From Branchiostoma belcheri (Eukaryota > Chordata > Leptocardii > Amphioxiformes > Branchiostomatidae), in NCBI RefSeq assembly GCF_001625305.1, contig NW_017802491.1, positions 1,307,824 to 1,371,823 on the forward strand: DNA of 64,000 nucleotides, read 5' to 3'. Position 1 is the first letter of the stretch; each line of letters begins with the position of its first letter. A program made the position numbers and the translations under genes. This document shows positions 10,564 through 23,800 of this stretch, piece after piece. The notes below the pieces were generated by a model. It saw only the letters and a program-made list of their open reading frames with translations. It ran no database searches and was not told where the DNA came from.

Positions 10564-11342
10564 CCGCCGTGCGTCAGCCAGGTGTTCCGGAGGTCGCCCT
10601 CCGAGCCTTGATGAAACACGATCTGGTCCCACGGCTTGACCCTCCCCTTTTCATCAGGCAAAGCCGTGAAGAGGACTGGATCACGCCCCTCTTTTCCCAT
10701 CTTCACCTGGCCGACGACGTCTAGACGTGACCCTGGGCCCATAAGGAACACCACGCCCGGTTTCACAGTCAACGTGACTCCCGCAGGAATCTTCAAGCTC
10801 CCCTCGATGACCACGATGCCCCTAGACCAGGCAGAATCTTTGTCCAGGCCAAGAGAAGCTCCCGACACTTTTCTGACCGGAATGTCTGTGTGACGGAGGT
10901 CCACTGCCTCCACGGGAAACGTCTGAGAGCACGACTCCGTCTCGCTGTTCTCGGCCGAGTCCTGTGCGATGTACCTGTTCACTCTGGCCGACACTTCCCA
11001 GACTCCGGGCTCGGGGAAGGTCAGGACAGCAGAGCCGATGCCGTAATATAAGGTGAGTTCAGACCCGATGTCTTTTGCGCCTTTGCATCTTGCCACAACT
11101 GTTGCCTTCGCCCGGGGAGCATGGCGACTATGTATGCCGGTAACCTCTACTTTGATTGGAAGCGGAGCGTGAATGGGAATGATTGGGGAATACACAACGC
11201 TGTCCAGGCGGCACCCCACGGATGTCTTTTCCGACACAACCTTCATAGCCTGGCGCACCTTCTCGGGCAGGTTGTTGCCGGCACTTCTATAGACGACGGT
11301 GACGAGGACGAGTCCTATGGCGGCGAAGAGGACGTACCGCAT
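10564..11342 (-). CDS. Second copy of the beta-helix/kinase-like gene, 5' part only
   Basis: This is the first 259 codons of a second copy of the gene at 1651-5367, read from the ATG at 11342 and cut by the gap. It keeps the signal anchor, the beta-sandwich region and the first beta-helix coils. It differs from the first copy at about nine residues (for example THSRH/IHSRH, IESGL/IGSEL, MSPGSRQ/MGPGSRL) and has no stop or frameshift. The kinase modules, if present, lie in the missing sequence. It could be an allele of the first copy or a tandem paralog. Confidence 0.85.
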
Positions 11343-11925
11343 CGCCCTCCGGGAAGGCAACGCTGCACAGACGAGACGGCAGAAATTATTCTCTCACTCG
11401 TTAAAGACGCTACACTTTGCCTAATCTGTTTGATTTGTAAATCTTGTAGCACGTACAGCATCATTATATGGGCTGAACAATACAGATACAAATCAAATCA
11501 AATAGCTAGGGTATCTTTAAAGTTCAAAATGGACACCTATTCCACCTAGTGCAATCAGTGCGACTGAATCCCAGCATACATAAAACAAATTAGTATTTTA
11601 AGACACAGGGCTACAGTGTATACTTCTTGATACATGTTACTCAATTGTTACTGTTAGTTTTACCACGTTAGTTTTGACTGACAGAGGAACAAAACACACA
11701 TATACTGATTGCTATTAAATGTACTTACGCAAGGTTGTCGACTTAATCATTTTGTTCTCCACGGTACTGAGCAGAAAGCGGACCGGTGGTGGCACGTGGG
11801 GTTCTGTGTACCTGTAACAGGTCGGAATGAACACATAAAGGGTCACCAAGGTCGTAAAGTGAAGTAATTATAAATCACTGCCATTGTTCTCTACAGACGC
11901 AGTGATAAGGAGTGTTTGAAAAGTA

Positions 11926-12103
11926 CTCTCCGCAGAGGTTTGGGTTTTGGCTTATGGTGTGATTTTAGGCTTTTTTATTGGGCTTTTTTTTGTACTGGTA
12001 TCGTTGGCGTGAAAAAAATACAACTGTAAAACAAAAGAAAGCCCGATATAAAAGCCTAATAACACGCCAAAAAAAGTCAAAACCCAAACCTCTGCTTGGA
12101 GAG
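11926..12103. mobile_element. Foldback (MITE-like) element, copy B
   Basis: Counterpart of the element at 6130-6316. The ends are CTCTCCGCAGAGGTTTGGGT and ACCCAAACCTCTGCTTGGAGAG in inverted orientation, and the internal GAAAGCCCGATA/TATTGGGCTTTT pairing is weaker than in copy A. No coding capacity. Confidence 0.75.
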
Positions 12104-12689
12104 TATTTGTAATGGCATTCTGTGCTTGCAGAGGCAGGTTTCAATCGCCTTCCAAATGTACATGATAGATAGTATAGGAATCCTAATATGGGATGTGAAT
12201 AGTCAAATGGACTAGATAATCTCTTATCACTTGTGGTTTTCTTTGCACTATACGTATTTTTTTGTGACGACAGGGTGTCTAAGCTTTGAAGTTGTACTTT
12301 CGACCTGTTGCCCTTGCCAGGATGTCTTTCCCATCTCCGACAATATCTAATCAGCTGCAGCTGGTCTCATCATGTACGAAAAAGGGTAATACAACGCATG
12401 TCAACATGCTTCATTGTTTTATGATTTAGAGTGACAAGAATTGTTCAAATGACTGAGAGGGCTATGTACGTGGCGAGCAGGGCATGTAAACTCATGCGCA
12501 GAAGGACCCTTGCACCATGATATTATTTCGTCACGCCCCTCGTTTGTTTTTCGCTGTTTGCTTCTGTAGCTATTACCTCAAATCTGTTGCTAAAACTTGA
12601 TATTGCAAAAAAACTGTATCTGTATTACTATATATTGAGTGCAACGACTCACATACCGTTTTGTAGGAAAGCACACTAGAGTTTGTGGC

Positions 12690-12950
12690 ACGTGGCCAGG
12701 CTAGCGAGATCGAGGGGTCACAGGTTCGAATCTTAGCATTTCTGGACAAGAGATGTGGCCGTGACAAAGGCACTTTACGTTACTTTCCTCCTCTCTTCAC
12801 AGTAAAATGGGTACCTGACTTTGCGTGGGATGGTGGAAGGAGAGGAATGGGCTCCGCCTTCCAATACCGTGGCCTAAACACAGTGGATCAACAACCCCTG
12901 CCCCTACGGCTTCAAATAGGCTCACGCTATGTTATAGGACTTTTACCTTA
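12690..12950 (+). mobile_element. tRNA-derived SINE, copy B
   Basis: Counterpart of the unit at 6890-7195, with B box GGTTCGAATCT at 12723-12733 and the same downstream body ending TTACCTTACCT. Open frames across it are incidental. Confidence 0.55.
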
Positions 12951-13973
12951 CCTCAACTCCCGAGAGTTAGCTCTTGACGCGCCGCTGAGTAGTGTTCGAA
13001 GAATGACCGCCGGTCGCCGTGATATGTGGTTGTGTGTTGTGTGTACATATGTTTTGTGGCCTTGTCGGGGATTATTGCGATTAACGACGCATTGCGCAGA
13101 ATCAAATGTTAATCGCCAACACATCCGCAAAATGCGAACGTGCATTAACCTACAAGCTATAAACATGGATGGAAAGTTCACCAAGGACGCTATAGAAATA
13201 ACAACTATATCAAACAAAACGGCCAGTTACCTGAAAGTTTTACCTGAAATTAACTTGATAAGAATTGAAATTCGGGTAACGTCACACCTCATAGTCCAAC
13301 TGGCTCACAAGTTCAAAACATAGCAATGGGGTAGGGTTGGTTCCACTTACTTTGTAAAGAAATGACCAGAAAATTGACTTTTTGTATCCTTCTAATGCTG
13401 CATAATGAAGCTTCAACCACGGAATATGTGAAGTGAGGTCATGTGTTTGCCCTCCACACACACGCACCTCAACTTTGTTAGCCCGGGCTGATCATTAATC
13501 TTTTGATAACGCTGTCTCTCATTCCACAAAGATGGAAACGGCAGTACATGTATGAAGAACAGACTTGTGCAAGATGATTTCATCGATATTCAACATGTTC
13601 CAATCACATATCCCAGGTTACAAGAAGACCTTTTGGAAAAGCTCTATCTAAATCAAAACGTCCCATGTTCTTTTTAGGTAACACGCTATGGAGATATAAC
13701 GTTACCATTTACAAAACGGAAAACCGTTAAGCTTACGTTGTTCACGTAATTAATAAGCTAAACGACGATTTACCGGATGGCACTGACCTTCGTAACGACG
13801 CTTTCTTTATAATGCGTCACAGTTATTTGAAGGATAAGATGTGGGTTGCTGGCCTCCGCGTTGTTGTGAACAATCACCTATCAGTCACATGATGATCTTG
13901 GGGATACACGGGGTCAAATGATGGACCATCTTTCTCGGGAGATGTTTAACCTGTACAAGCATCATAGGATCAT

Positions 13974-14121
13974 GTGGCGTAACGGCAAAGCATTCGGCTC
14001 AGAACCAAGAGGTCCCGGGTTCGAATCTTGCCATGTCACCAATCTAGTGCCCTTGAGAAAGGAACTTTACACGACTTTCCTCACTTCGCTCAGGTGAAAA
14101 TGAGTATGCCAGAATGATCAT
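13974..14121 (+). mobile_element. tRNA-derived SINE present only in copy B
   Basis: It has both pol III promoter boxes: A box TGGCGTAACGG (13975-13985) and B box GGTTCGAATCT (14018-14028), followed by a CTTTACACGACTTTCCTCACTT body. Short direct repeats GATCAT flank it (13968-13973 and 14116-14121). The matching place in copy A (near 8175) reads straight through without it, so this is a clean insertion. Confidence 0.75.
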
Positions 14122-14641
14122 TAGCCAATACCTCTTGATGGGACCAGCTTGAAAGGCCATATTGAAGATTCCCGAATAAACAGTGCCAGAGGCTCAAACA
14201 AACAAACAAACAAACAGACAAGCCCTGACAACCGTCTTCTCTTTCTGGGACCGGCATCTGAAATCTAATTCGTGTTTTGATCAACAAATACTTGATCTTC
14301 AGAAAAGCGTGTGCATTTTACTTAGTGTGAGATACAGCCGAACCATGGAGGTATTCTTACTCCATGGTCAAACTAAACACTCGAGATGAATTGCCATCTA
14401 ACGTTATATTGTCTTATTGATGTTTCATTGGCTTCGTGACCGCATACTAGGGACACCGTCAACGTTGATTATGAAGTTTGGCCGTCCGCCACATTGTGTT
14501 GTACATATCGCTAGATCAGTCTAGACCACAAAGTCAACCCGTGTTTATAACTGACTTAGGGCAAAGTTCGTGTGTGTTCTGTCCTCACGTACGCAACTCT
14601 AACAGGTGTCCAACTTTTCCCGCCAAAATGCTGCTGGGAGA

Positions 14642-14651
14642 TCTCGCGAGA
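14642..14651. promoter_or_regulatory. TCTCGCGAGA palindromic promoter element
   Basis: A perfect TCTCGCGAGA palindrome lies 169 bases before the start codon of the USP31/43-type gene. This motif is a known element of TATA-less animal promoters. Position and exact match are seen; function here is inferred. Confidence 0.6.
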
Positions 14652-14775
14652 CCAGGTAACCTTTGACCTGGACGCTGCAGGAGTCCACCTGCAAAGAAAT
14701 GGCGGATTTCTACGATTTAAAAAGTTGCAGCTCTTTCACTCTGTTTTCAAAGACGTTTTGCTCGACTGACCCACA

Positions 14776-14823
14776 ATGACGTTATCGGAGAAAGTAAGGC
14801 ACATAATGTACCAGGAGAAATGA
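14776..14823 (+). promoter_or_regulatory. Upstream ORF whose stop overlaps the main start (ATGA)
   Basis: A 15-codon upstream frame opens at the ATG of ACAATGACG and ends in TGA at 14821-14823, sharing bases with the main ATG at 14820-14822. If it lies in the leader, this layout could support termination-reinitiation or reduce translation of the protease. Other leader ATGs occur at about 14628 and 14699. Confidence 0.5.
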
Positions 14824-17800
14824 GTGTCGAGACACAAGAGACTTCTGAGGATGGGAAGGAAGCAGCGGAAAATGAAGACCAGACTTCGGCGCCCAGATCG
14901 GCGGAGGAAGGCGCGAGTGACTCCGAAGGTGGGTTCACGGAGTCGCCGAGAAATCCAGCCGGTCTCTCGCGAACCCCGACCTTCAGCGAGACAATGTCGG
15001 GCACAGAGAGCTCTGCACCCTCCCCTACCGTACTGCTGCGCGTGAAGAAGCGAGTGTCAAAGCGTTCTCGCCCGTCGTTTAGGTCCGTTGGTAAGCTTGT
15101 GCAGAAGATGGTTCGACATATGTCACTGTTCTCACAACTACAAAGCAAGGAAACTTCGACGGTGGGAAGCTCAAGTCCGCGCGAATCGGTCGTGTCCACG
15201 GAGGACTCGGGCACCCAGAGGAACTCTGTCATCTTCTCGGGAGGCAAGCTGCCCGTCCCCGGCTTGTCCGGGCTTCGAAACCACGGCAACACGTGTTTTA
15301 TGAACGCTATCCTACAGTGTCTCAGTAACACCGACATGCTAGCCGAGTATTTTGTCTTGAACCAGTATAAGTCGGACCTGAGCAGGATCCGCCGGTGGAG
15401 GGACAGTACCAGGTTGAAACCTGTCACCCGCGGGGAGGTCACAGAAGACTTTGCCAAGATCCTCAAGGCACTGTGGTCCTGTCAGTACACCCCGAAGCTC
15501 ACCAGTGACTTCAAAAACACCGTGGCCAAGTACGCCTCTCAGTACAGCGGCTACAACCAGCACGACGCCTTCGAGTTCCTACTTTGGCTGCTGGACAAAG
15601 TTCACGAGGACCTCAACTGTGCATCGAAGAGAGGGTACAAGAAAGCCAAGGTCTGGGATCATCTGCTTTTCTATACACATGAAGATTATATATTTCAATT
15701 TTTTAAGGTTTTACAATGATACGTTTCTGGTAAAGCAGTTAAGTTTTGTGGAGCCCTGTAACCTTTGAAGTGTTGAACTTGATACCTGTGTCACTTAAAT
15801 GTGGGTCGTTCTTAAGACATGGAAGCCGTCCATAAAACAGCAGTAAGAGTTTTAGAAATATGTTCATGTATTTCTTTTTTGGAGTGCAGAACATTTGTGT
15901 TTCCTACATTTGTGGAAACTTTATATTCTCTTACTGAATTTCAGCTATTCTCCTAGCCAAGGTCCTTGTTCTCACCTATGAGTCATTGTTTTGGGAATTT
16001 TTGACTTGCATTCCAGAGTTAAATCTCAAACACAAAGGGTGACCTTCTGTTGACGGGACTGCTGGAGACATGTTGTTTCCATCTGTAGAATGTTTGAGGT
16101 CGCCAGATGAATTTCAGGTCAATGCTGTTCAAAGTGAAACATGTGGTTTTGGCTTCAGTGTGCGTACTTCACAAACATGTGGCATCGCAGGTGATATTAG
16201 TTTGACCTTAAGTACACCAAGTCCTGTATCTTTCATTCTGGTTGTCTTTTCACATGTTTTATTCACATGGCATAACATGTTTCCTGCTTTTAAATACATG
16301 TACAGATGTCCTCTCCATCTTAAAGAGGAAAGAGTCTTTCAGTCAAATTTTACATCAGGCCTTGTTCTGCCCAGTTTGCTGTGTGCAAATATCAAACAGC
16401 CATCAGCAAACACTTGCACAGTTGAACTGGTTACTCTGGCAGTCTGCAGCTTGAGTTCTATCTCTGCAGTTTCTCCCAGTCATATACGTTCACTACAGCT
16501 ATCAATCTCTCCAGCCCATGATTCACTTAGCATGAATGGGTCCCCAGGAGTGCTACGGAGATTTAACAACCATTCCCCTTTCCACTGATGTCACTTAAGG
16601 ACCCTGATGGCTATATTGATTTGTTGTAAGACCTGGAAAGCGTGCCAGCTACAGGGCCCCAGAGGCATTATAAACTTGAACTTTCTATCAATCTCGTCAT
16701 TGTCACTTAGCAACAGCCCCGGGAGGCACGGCAACTGCGGTGAAGTTAATGATAAAAGGTTAGCGTTGGGTTTGTGTAGATTTAGAGGTGGAATCTAAGT
16801 ATGAATGGCGTCGTGATGACATGTTTATTTTACAGCACGGCTCCCAGTTCAATCTAGACGTCATTGACACATGTTAGAATAAAGTCTGAATATTATCTCT
16901 AATATATTTTGTACTCTCTATTACACGTATTACCTTTTCAATGGAACTTAGAAAGCCATTGTGTGTTCGACATGACAGATCTAAATAGGCCCCTCTTCTG
17001 TGCCATTTTTAGACTAAATTAGAGTATCTGTGCTGACGTGGCCAGTGCTTTTGTGTTTCCTAATGTATCCTACAGGTATTGACAATCAAGCATTGTTCTA
17101 CATCAGGGTTAGATACCACAGTCACAAACCTAGTGCCCCAATTTTCACAGCCTAATCCTGGTGTTTTGATCTCTCTCCATTTGAAGATAAGATCTCATCA
17201 TGAATCATCATGTTTAGTACCTTACCATATTGATTACAGACATCAATAATTTATAGGGTGGCAGGGTTTGTTTGTAGTGCCTATTGTGTCCCATTCCAAC
17301 CCTGATCCATTCATTAGATGATGACTCAGTCAAGTCTGGGTGCAGGATAGGCTGCCTGTTTGAACTGAGTGGGTGTAAACAGAGATGAGGTCATGGCGTC
17401 AGTTTTATTTTTAACCTTTGATTGTTATTAGTCAACAATGACTTGGTATGGACTGAATTCTGCCAAATACCAACTTCATGATATGAATAATGGATAAGAG
17501 GGCTCCAACTCTAAGACATGTAGTTAACATCTTTTTGTCTTCAACTGAATATTGATGCATATAAATTATGCACATTTATAAATGTATGTATTTTTATCCT
17601 TTCTCTAACATTTCTGGAAATTTAGGTCTACACATGCTATATTACATAGATAGATAGTATAATATATAATATTACTTATTACAAGGTCAGCAGGTTACAA
17701 CAGAAGAAACATAAATTCTTCACACTCCTACATGAATAATTTACTGATCATTATGAATCTTATCTATATCCAGACATGAAATGCAAACTGAAATGCTGCT

Positions 17801-20800
17801 CTGAATTTTTATTTTCTGTGAGGATGGCTGGGTATGGACCTCAGGTCCCAGGGGATGTATCAGTTTGGTGATAGACAGGAGACTAGTGGTCTATCTTCTC
17901 TAACTAAAGAAGTCATTCCATACTTCATTAGGCTTACTGAAAGGGACAACCTACATTGTAAGTCAACTAGCTTCAATCGTTGGTAGTGGCTTCAGGCTAG
18001 AGGCTGGGCAAAAGTTGTTTCTTTTACATTGAACCTGTAGATCCTAGTAACCGCTACCAACCTGCAGGGTGGCGGACAGGGAGTAGCGCCCCTGCCCATT
18101 GAGGAGCTGGTTTCCCCGTCCTCTTACTCACGCCATACAAACTTAACAAGAAAGCGACCACCCCTCGCTCACCCCCCCCCCAATGTCACGAGTCTTCAAC
18201 TTAATGAAGTTTTGACATGTACTTGAAGAAGAAGAAGACCTATCAATGTATAAGGCAGATTCTTTATCAGATTTTTATTGCACAGGCCTGCAGAACTGTA
18301 CATGTACTTCACATTCTTTTAAAGAGATTCATGTAACATCTTGGAAAAACATTTGGGGTGAATGCCCTTTGGAGTGCTTGTTTTTCTTTTGTATCATGAC
18401 AATGTACATAATTTATGCGCTTACTGTAGTAGATAAGCATACTTTTATATGAAAAGGTAAAGATATTTCAGTGCATGGATGTGAAACTAGGATAGGGAAA
18501 GTTCCTGAAGTTTTCTGAACAAGATACAAATTGTCGCAAATCTACATTTAGTCACAAAATTCGTAATCATTCACGATATACGAAGATTATTTAGAACTGG
18601 CTGGAATGATTTTATTGGTGTAGACTGTAATTATTTACTAACGTCAGTTGTAATTTGAATTCAGTTTGTAAAGTTTGTAGAACTGACCCTTTTTCTTACT
18701 CCCTTTTCTCTCTCTACAGCTTGGGCACAAGAAGTCATCAGACGAGCACCTGGCGGCAGAAGCGCAGGCCAACCACCAGAGGTGTAACAGCAGCTTCATG
18801 TACGACCTGTTCCAGGCGCAGTACCGTTCCTCCCTCACCTGCCCCTCCTGTCATCGCCAGAGTAACACCTTCGACCCTTACATCTGTATCTCCCTCCCCC
18901 TGCCCCAGCGACAGACCAGGGCTATCTACCCTGCTGTGGTTTACCACAGGAGAAAACCCAGGAACACCAGAATAGGTTTGTTTCCTCAGCTTTGCACTGT
19001 TTCCTGTTGGTCCTGTCCAAACTATTTGGTCAGGGACAGATACGGCATGTTTTGTACACAAATTACCCAACAGAGGATATGTAAAGGGAAGTGGAGTAAA
19101 TCTGATATGTACTCTTTAGTCCTGTTTGTCAAAAGGGTTGTGTGTGTGCCTGGATCATTTAGGAACGTGTCTTATTTCAGTTTCACTTTTTACGAGGTAT
19201 TGTGTGCCTCTCTGTGAATAACGCAGAGCCTTTTTTATTGTGCAGTACCATACAAATCATAAGTCATAAAGGTAAAGCAGTCAGTCCTTGACAGAGGTGA
19301 ACATGATGCTTTTACAAAAATAGAAGCCTTTCTATGACTATGATATTGTATTTCTTGGCCTTTACTGTAAACTTTTGCAGGGACTTTACTTCGCAGTAGG
19401 AGGGAAAATGAAGCATTGCAGTGTTTTAAATTCACGGTTAAAGGAATAGTGAAATACTAGTACTAGTAATACAATGCAAAGTCATGGTGTCATGATTTTG
19501 CAGCGTAGAGGTCACAGCAAAAATAAAAGAACTGCAAACATTTCAAAATTTCCAGTACATAACAACATTGTAACAAAATTAAAATATACCATCAGTATAT
19601 CAAAATACACTCACCTGTCCTATACTACGTTGTTGCATTCAATATAACCACGTCTTGTGCACACTTCGGTCTCATCATCAAGTGCAGTAACTGTAGACAG
19701 TAGTTCACATGATGTGAAGATCAAGGTCTCTCTGACACCTAATATGTATAGCTATAACATGTATACTCATCCTTGAGTTATTATGGGGAATTCTCACAGT
19801 GCATTCACACAAATATCTTATACTGTCATTGTTGATGTTTGCTATTTCTGAGACCTCTTGATGTCAAGTAAACATTATCTGATATGCCCAGACGGTGCCT
19901 ACTGAATAACAGTTTGTTGGCACATGCTCCGTTGAGACTATATTGAGCCAACAGTCCTTGTGAACAAGCTGGATATCAGTTGTCTGTGGCACAAATGTGT
20001 GGACACTTGTTTGTGTAACTTTTGTGGTTGTTGCTGTACAGGAGTCAGCCTTCATCAGGACAGCTCTGTGGGTGACTTGAGAAAACTCATCGCAGACAAG
20101 GCCGACATTCCCTTAAACCAGGTATAACCAGCATATACTTGTTTACAATCACATATTTACTACCCGGTATGCCAGTAGGTTGTCAACCGTCTATGCAATC
20201 TTATCTCACAATCTGCAAAGTAAATTAACAAGAGTCTATAGGTTCTGTACCATAGCTTGTTTAGCTTGGTCATCATAAATAAATGTTTGGAACTGACAGC
20301 AGTCCTTTGTGCTGTATTTACTGACAGGAGTCATAAACAAGGGTTGACTATTTCAATCCCCAGTTTAATCAGACCTACAGGAACACTTGTTGTCTTTAAC
20401 ATTTGCATACAATACTGCCAGAGCCAACTACATAGCATACATGTACAATGTCTGTTAGAATGCCACATTGTGCAAATGATTTGAACTTCTGCCAGATGGG
20501 CATATTGGTACATGTATCTTGATATCCTTTTTTGTAATGTACACTTTCAAGGCTTCAACTTTGTGTAGGGGAATCTAATATTTCATTTGTGATGTCACAC
20601 TAACCATCCCTCAAAACCCTCTGAGAACGTATCTGTATCAATGGCCAATACACATCAGCCACATAGTGCCCAGCAACATTAGGGAGCGGGCGGAAACTAC
20701 AAGGGGATGGCACCCGGTACCCAGGCTAACCCAGGCTAGATACACATGATAGATAGTACTAGATACTATATGCTATGTGATCAACAGAAACATGCACTGG

Positions 20801-23800
20801 CAGAGACCTAAGCTTCACATGACTTCCCTGTTTAGTTTGCATATCAGTCAACATTTCTATATGAAAGAAAGATTTACGTACCACAGAAAAGGAAATCTCC
20901 AGGCCTGACTGAGCGCACCACTGTAAATACTTGTTGTGTAATGTAGAACATGTGGAAGACATATGCGTCCGTGACCTTCTTCCCTCTGGGGCCAGAAAGG
21001 TGTACAGTTGTGGAGATAGTCCAGGTATTATTCAGCCAGAGATAATCTGATATATGACCGGTTTCAACTTTTTCATGTCTTTTAGAGAATGAGTGGTATC
21101 ATCTCTCTAGTTTTAATACTACATGTATCATATCTTTGCCTCCTATTGCAATTGGTTGTTTGTGTCGTAGCAGGGCAGGGCATTTTGCAGAGTTAAGCCA
21201 GTCAGCATTTAGGGTTTCAGTTTGCACTGACTAGCTGGTCACTGGAAATCTCAGGTTTCTGCGCTTTTAATGTTTAGTCAGCAAAACTGCTGTTTTGTAC
21301 AGGCTTGAGTGCACTGTACAGAGTGTTGAAATGACTCATTTATAGTTTTATATAATTCTCTTTTAGCACCCTTTGATAGGAAAGGCTCTTGTGCGTTGCC
21401 ATTATTTTCAAATTAGTCCAAATTTACAAATTCTGTCAGAGGGATGGGAAAACTTGTTTTTCTTGTTCATTGAACTTTTCATAATCATTTATGTGCTTTC
21501 TGAGTTCTAGCAAACTAAGCAAACTTTGTTGCTATTTGGCTGTGACTCAAAATAGGAATAGAGCCAGGGGTTGACATTTAAAATGTTTGGCATGGAAGGA
21601 GCAGTTAATGAAGTGCTGCCTATCTGTGTCTGACAGTTGGTAGAGGGTAGATTGTGCTGATTCGGCCATTCAAGCCATGCTGGTCCTTGAGATAAAAAGG
21701 TCTATTTGCATAAAACTATTTGTACTTAGCTAGATATGGTAACTTATTACTTCCGGGTTCAGAAGTACAGAAGTTGAGTGTGGCTGAGCTGTGGGTTTGG
21801 GTGTCCAGTGACGGGCAGCCTGACTGGATTCTCTCTGGAGGTCAAAAAGTCAGACACTGGAAATGGGGTGGTAGATTTTGCTGATTTAGAAATTTGTGAA
21901 TGCTTAGCTAGATACAGTTTTTAAGTTTATTACTTCCAGGTACAGAATTAGTTTGTGTGACGGAGCTGTGGGTTTGTTTGTGTGTCTGCTGACTGGCAGC
22001 ATGACTCAAGGTTAAAAGCTCAGACACAAGTAATTGGATAAACTTGAAGGTCACAAAAACCCAAAGTAATTCCCGGAAGTGTGAAAGCTATGATTTCTTA
22101 TTTTTATCATGTGTTTTCCTTACTTGACTCTTGTTATTGAATCCACAGCTTGTGCTGACAGAGATCTACTTTGATGGTTTCCAACGCTCCTTCTCTGACG
22201 ACCAGCCGCTGAGCGTGGTGCATGATGGGGACTGCATCTACGCCTTCGAGGCGCCGCTGGAGGTCACTGACCTCTCCTGCACCAATGGTAGGGAAAGGTT
22301 GACTTTTGCTTGTAACCTCCATTAATATTTATCTAGAAGGTTACAACTCTTACTGTGTACAAATAGGCAAATATATCAAAGAATGTTAAGACCTTAGAAC
22401 AAGTAGTATAAGTTGATTCATCTATAGTCGTGTACTTAGGTTAATTCTGTTGTACCCACGTATGTCTAGTTATACCTATAGACCTTATAGCGAAAGTCGC
22501 TGTACTTTTGTTGTGTCAATATTATTCTTTATCCACCAGGTTACATATACATATATCTGCCACATTGAAAAAAAAAAGTGTGTTTGAGACATCTCTCATC
22601 AACCCAGTCATCAATTGTTTAATTTTTTTGTTTATCTGGTGATTGGAAGGCTTCTTTTTTTACTGCTTTTGTAGTTAAAATGGATTCTCTGCGGTTTCAG
22701 ACGACACCCCAGTCCCAGCTACGTCTAACTCCCAGGATCCCGAGCAGGAGAAATTATTACTGCTTGTTGTCAACAAGACTGGTGCTGGCAAGCAAGGGAA
22801 GAGGTAACAATAATGTGTTTGATTTTTTACTATAAATTGGAGATGAATCTATATTATCTATGTACAATGAATTGTTGAGGAACATGGAATGTTTTTCAGC
22901 ACATACTATAGTGGAGTGCCTGTATGTGAACAACAATTTTGAAGTGGAGCATATAGAATACAAAACTAAGACTCACATGTAAGAGGAAAGTTGTCCTACT
23001 GGGATGTTTTTGCTAGTCAAAATATAAGTGTGCTGATGTTATCTCTGTTGACCAGGTTTGGCCCGCCCTTTGCCCTTCACGTCCCACGGAACCTGACCTT
23101 CAGCGACCTTCAGAAGGTGTTGTTACACAGCATGGCAGACATGACGAGGGAGGGCATCAGGCCACAGGTAATTACAACTCACAACTGGACCAAACGTTCG
23201 ATACATCAATATGCACTATAACTATAACTAGACAGCTTCAACCTTCCAAATGGGGAAGTGCACTTCTGTTACTGGTTACTGTACATGCAATGATTCTATT
23301 CATTAGAATGCTCTGCAACCAACTCAAAATCATGTGGAAATTGTTTCTTAGCACTTTTTAGTATGATCCATACTTCCACAATATTCTGAGAGGTGCAGGT
23401 AAAACTTGTCAAGTGCAGGTAATTTTCAATGTAACCTGCACCAGTGAAAGTATGCAGAAAAAGTATGTTAAGCCCTGCTAGTGCATCCCCAGGTATAGTG
23501 TTATTTATATGTTAGCTATATGTTATATGTTAGTACTCTATTTCAGTCATCTTAAAACAAAATTTTGTCCACCCTTCTGTTTGACAGGGCAGCGTGCGAT
23601 TCCAGATGCGGGTGGTAGGTGGCCTTGCTGGCAAGTGCTACCTGACAGAGGACGACAACATGTGTCTCTACATGCCGACTGTGGACAAGTGAGTGGACAC
23701 AATGTATTGTTCATGTATCTGGCATATCATCCTGTATGCTGTGCAATAGAATAAGCATGGAGTATGTTGTCAAATACATTGACATGAGTATAGTAGTTTT

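Larger units (their letters stand above)
10564..14600. repeat. Diverged segmental duplication, copy B
   Basis: This is collinear with 4589-8690 in the same orientation. It runs directly into the leader of the USP31/43-type gene, while copy A runs into unrelated sequence after about 8690. It carries an extra SINE (13974-14121) that copy A lacks, and a shorter version of the foldback element. Confidence 0.85.

Noticed and set aside
10309-11360. Frames that read across the N run near 10544-10563
   Set aside because: The gap length is arbitrary, and the two sides encode unrelated proteins.
12685-13323. 212-residue plus frame in duplication copy B
   Set aside because: It covers a SINE, and the matching place in copy A is closed by stops and indels, so it is not conserved even between the two copies.
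13974-14050. Functional tRNA gene
   Set aside because: Pol III boxes are present but the clover-leaf stems are not, and the sequence continues into a SINE body.
14747-15466. 239-residue minus frame
   Set aside because: It is the antisense shadow of USP31/43 exon 1, which has the catalytic Cys box and a consistent splice phase.
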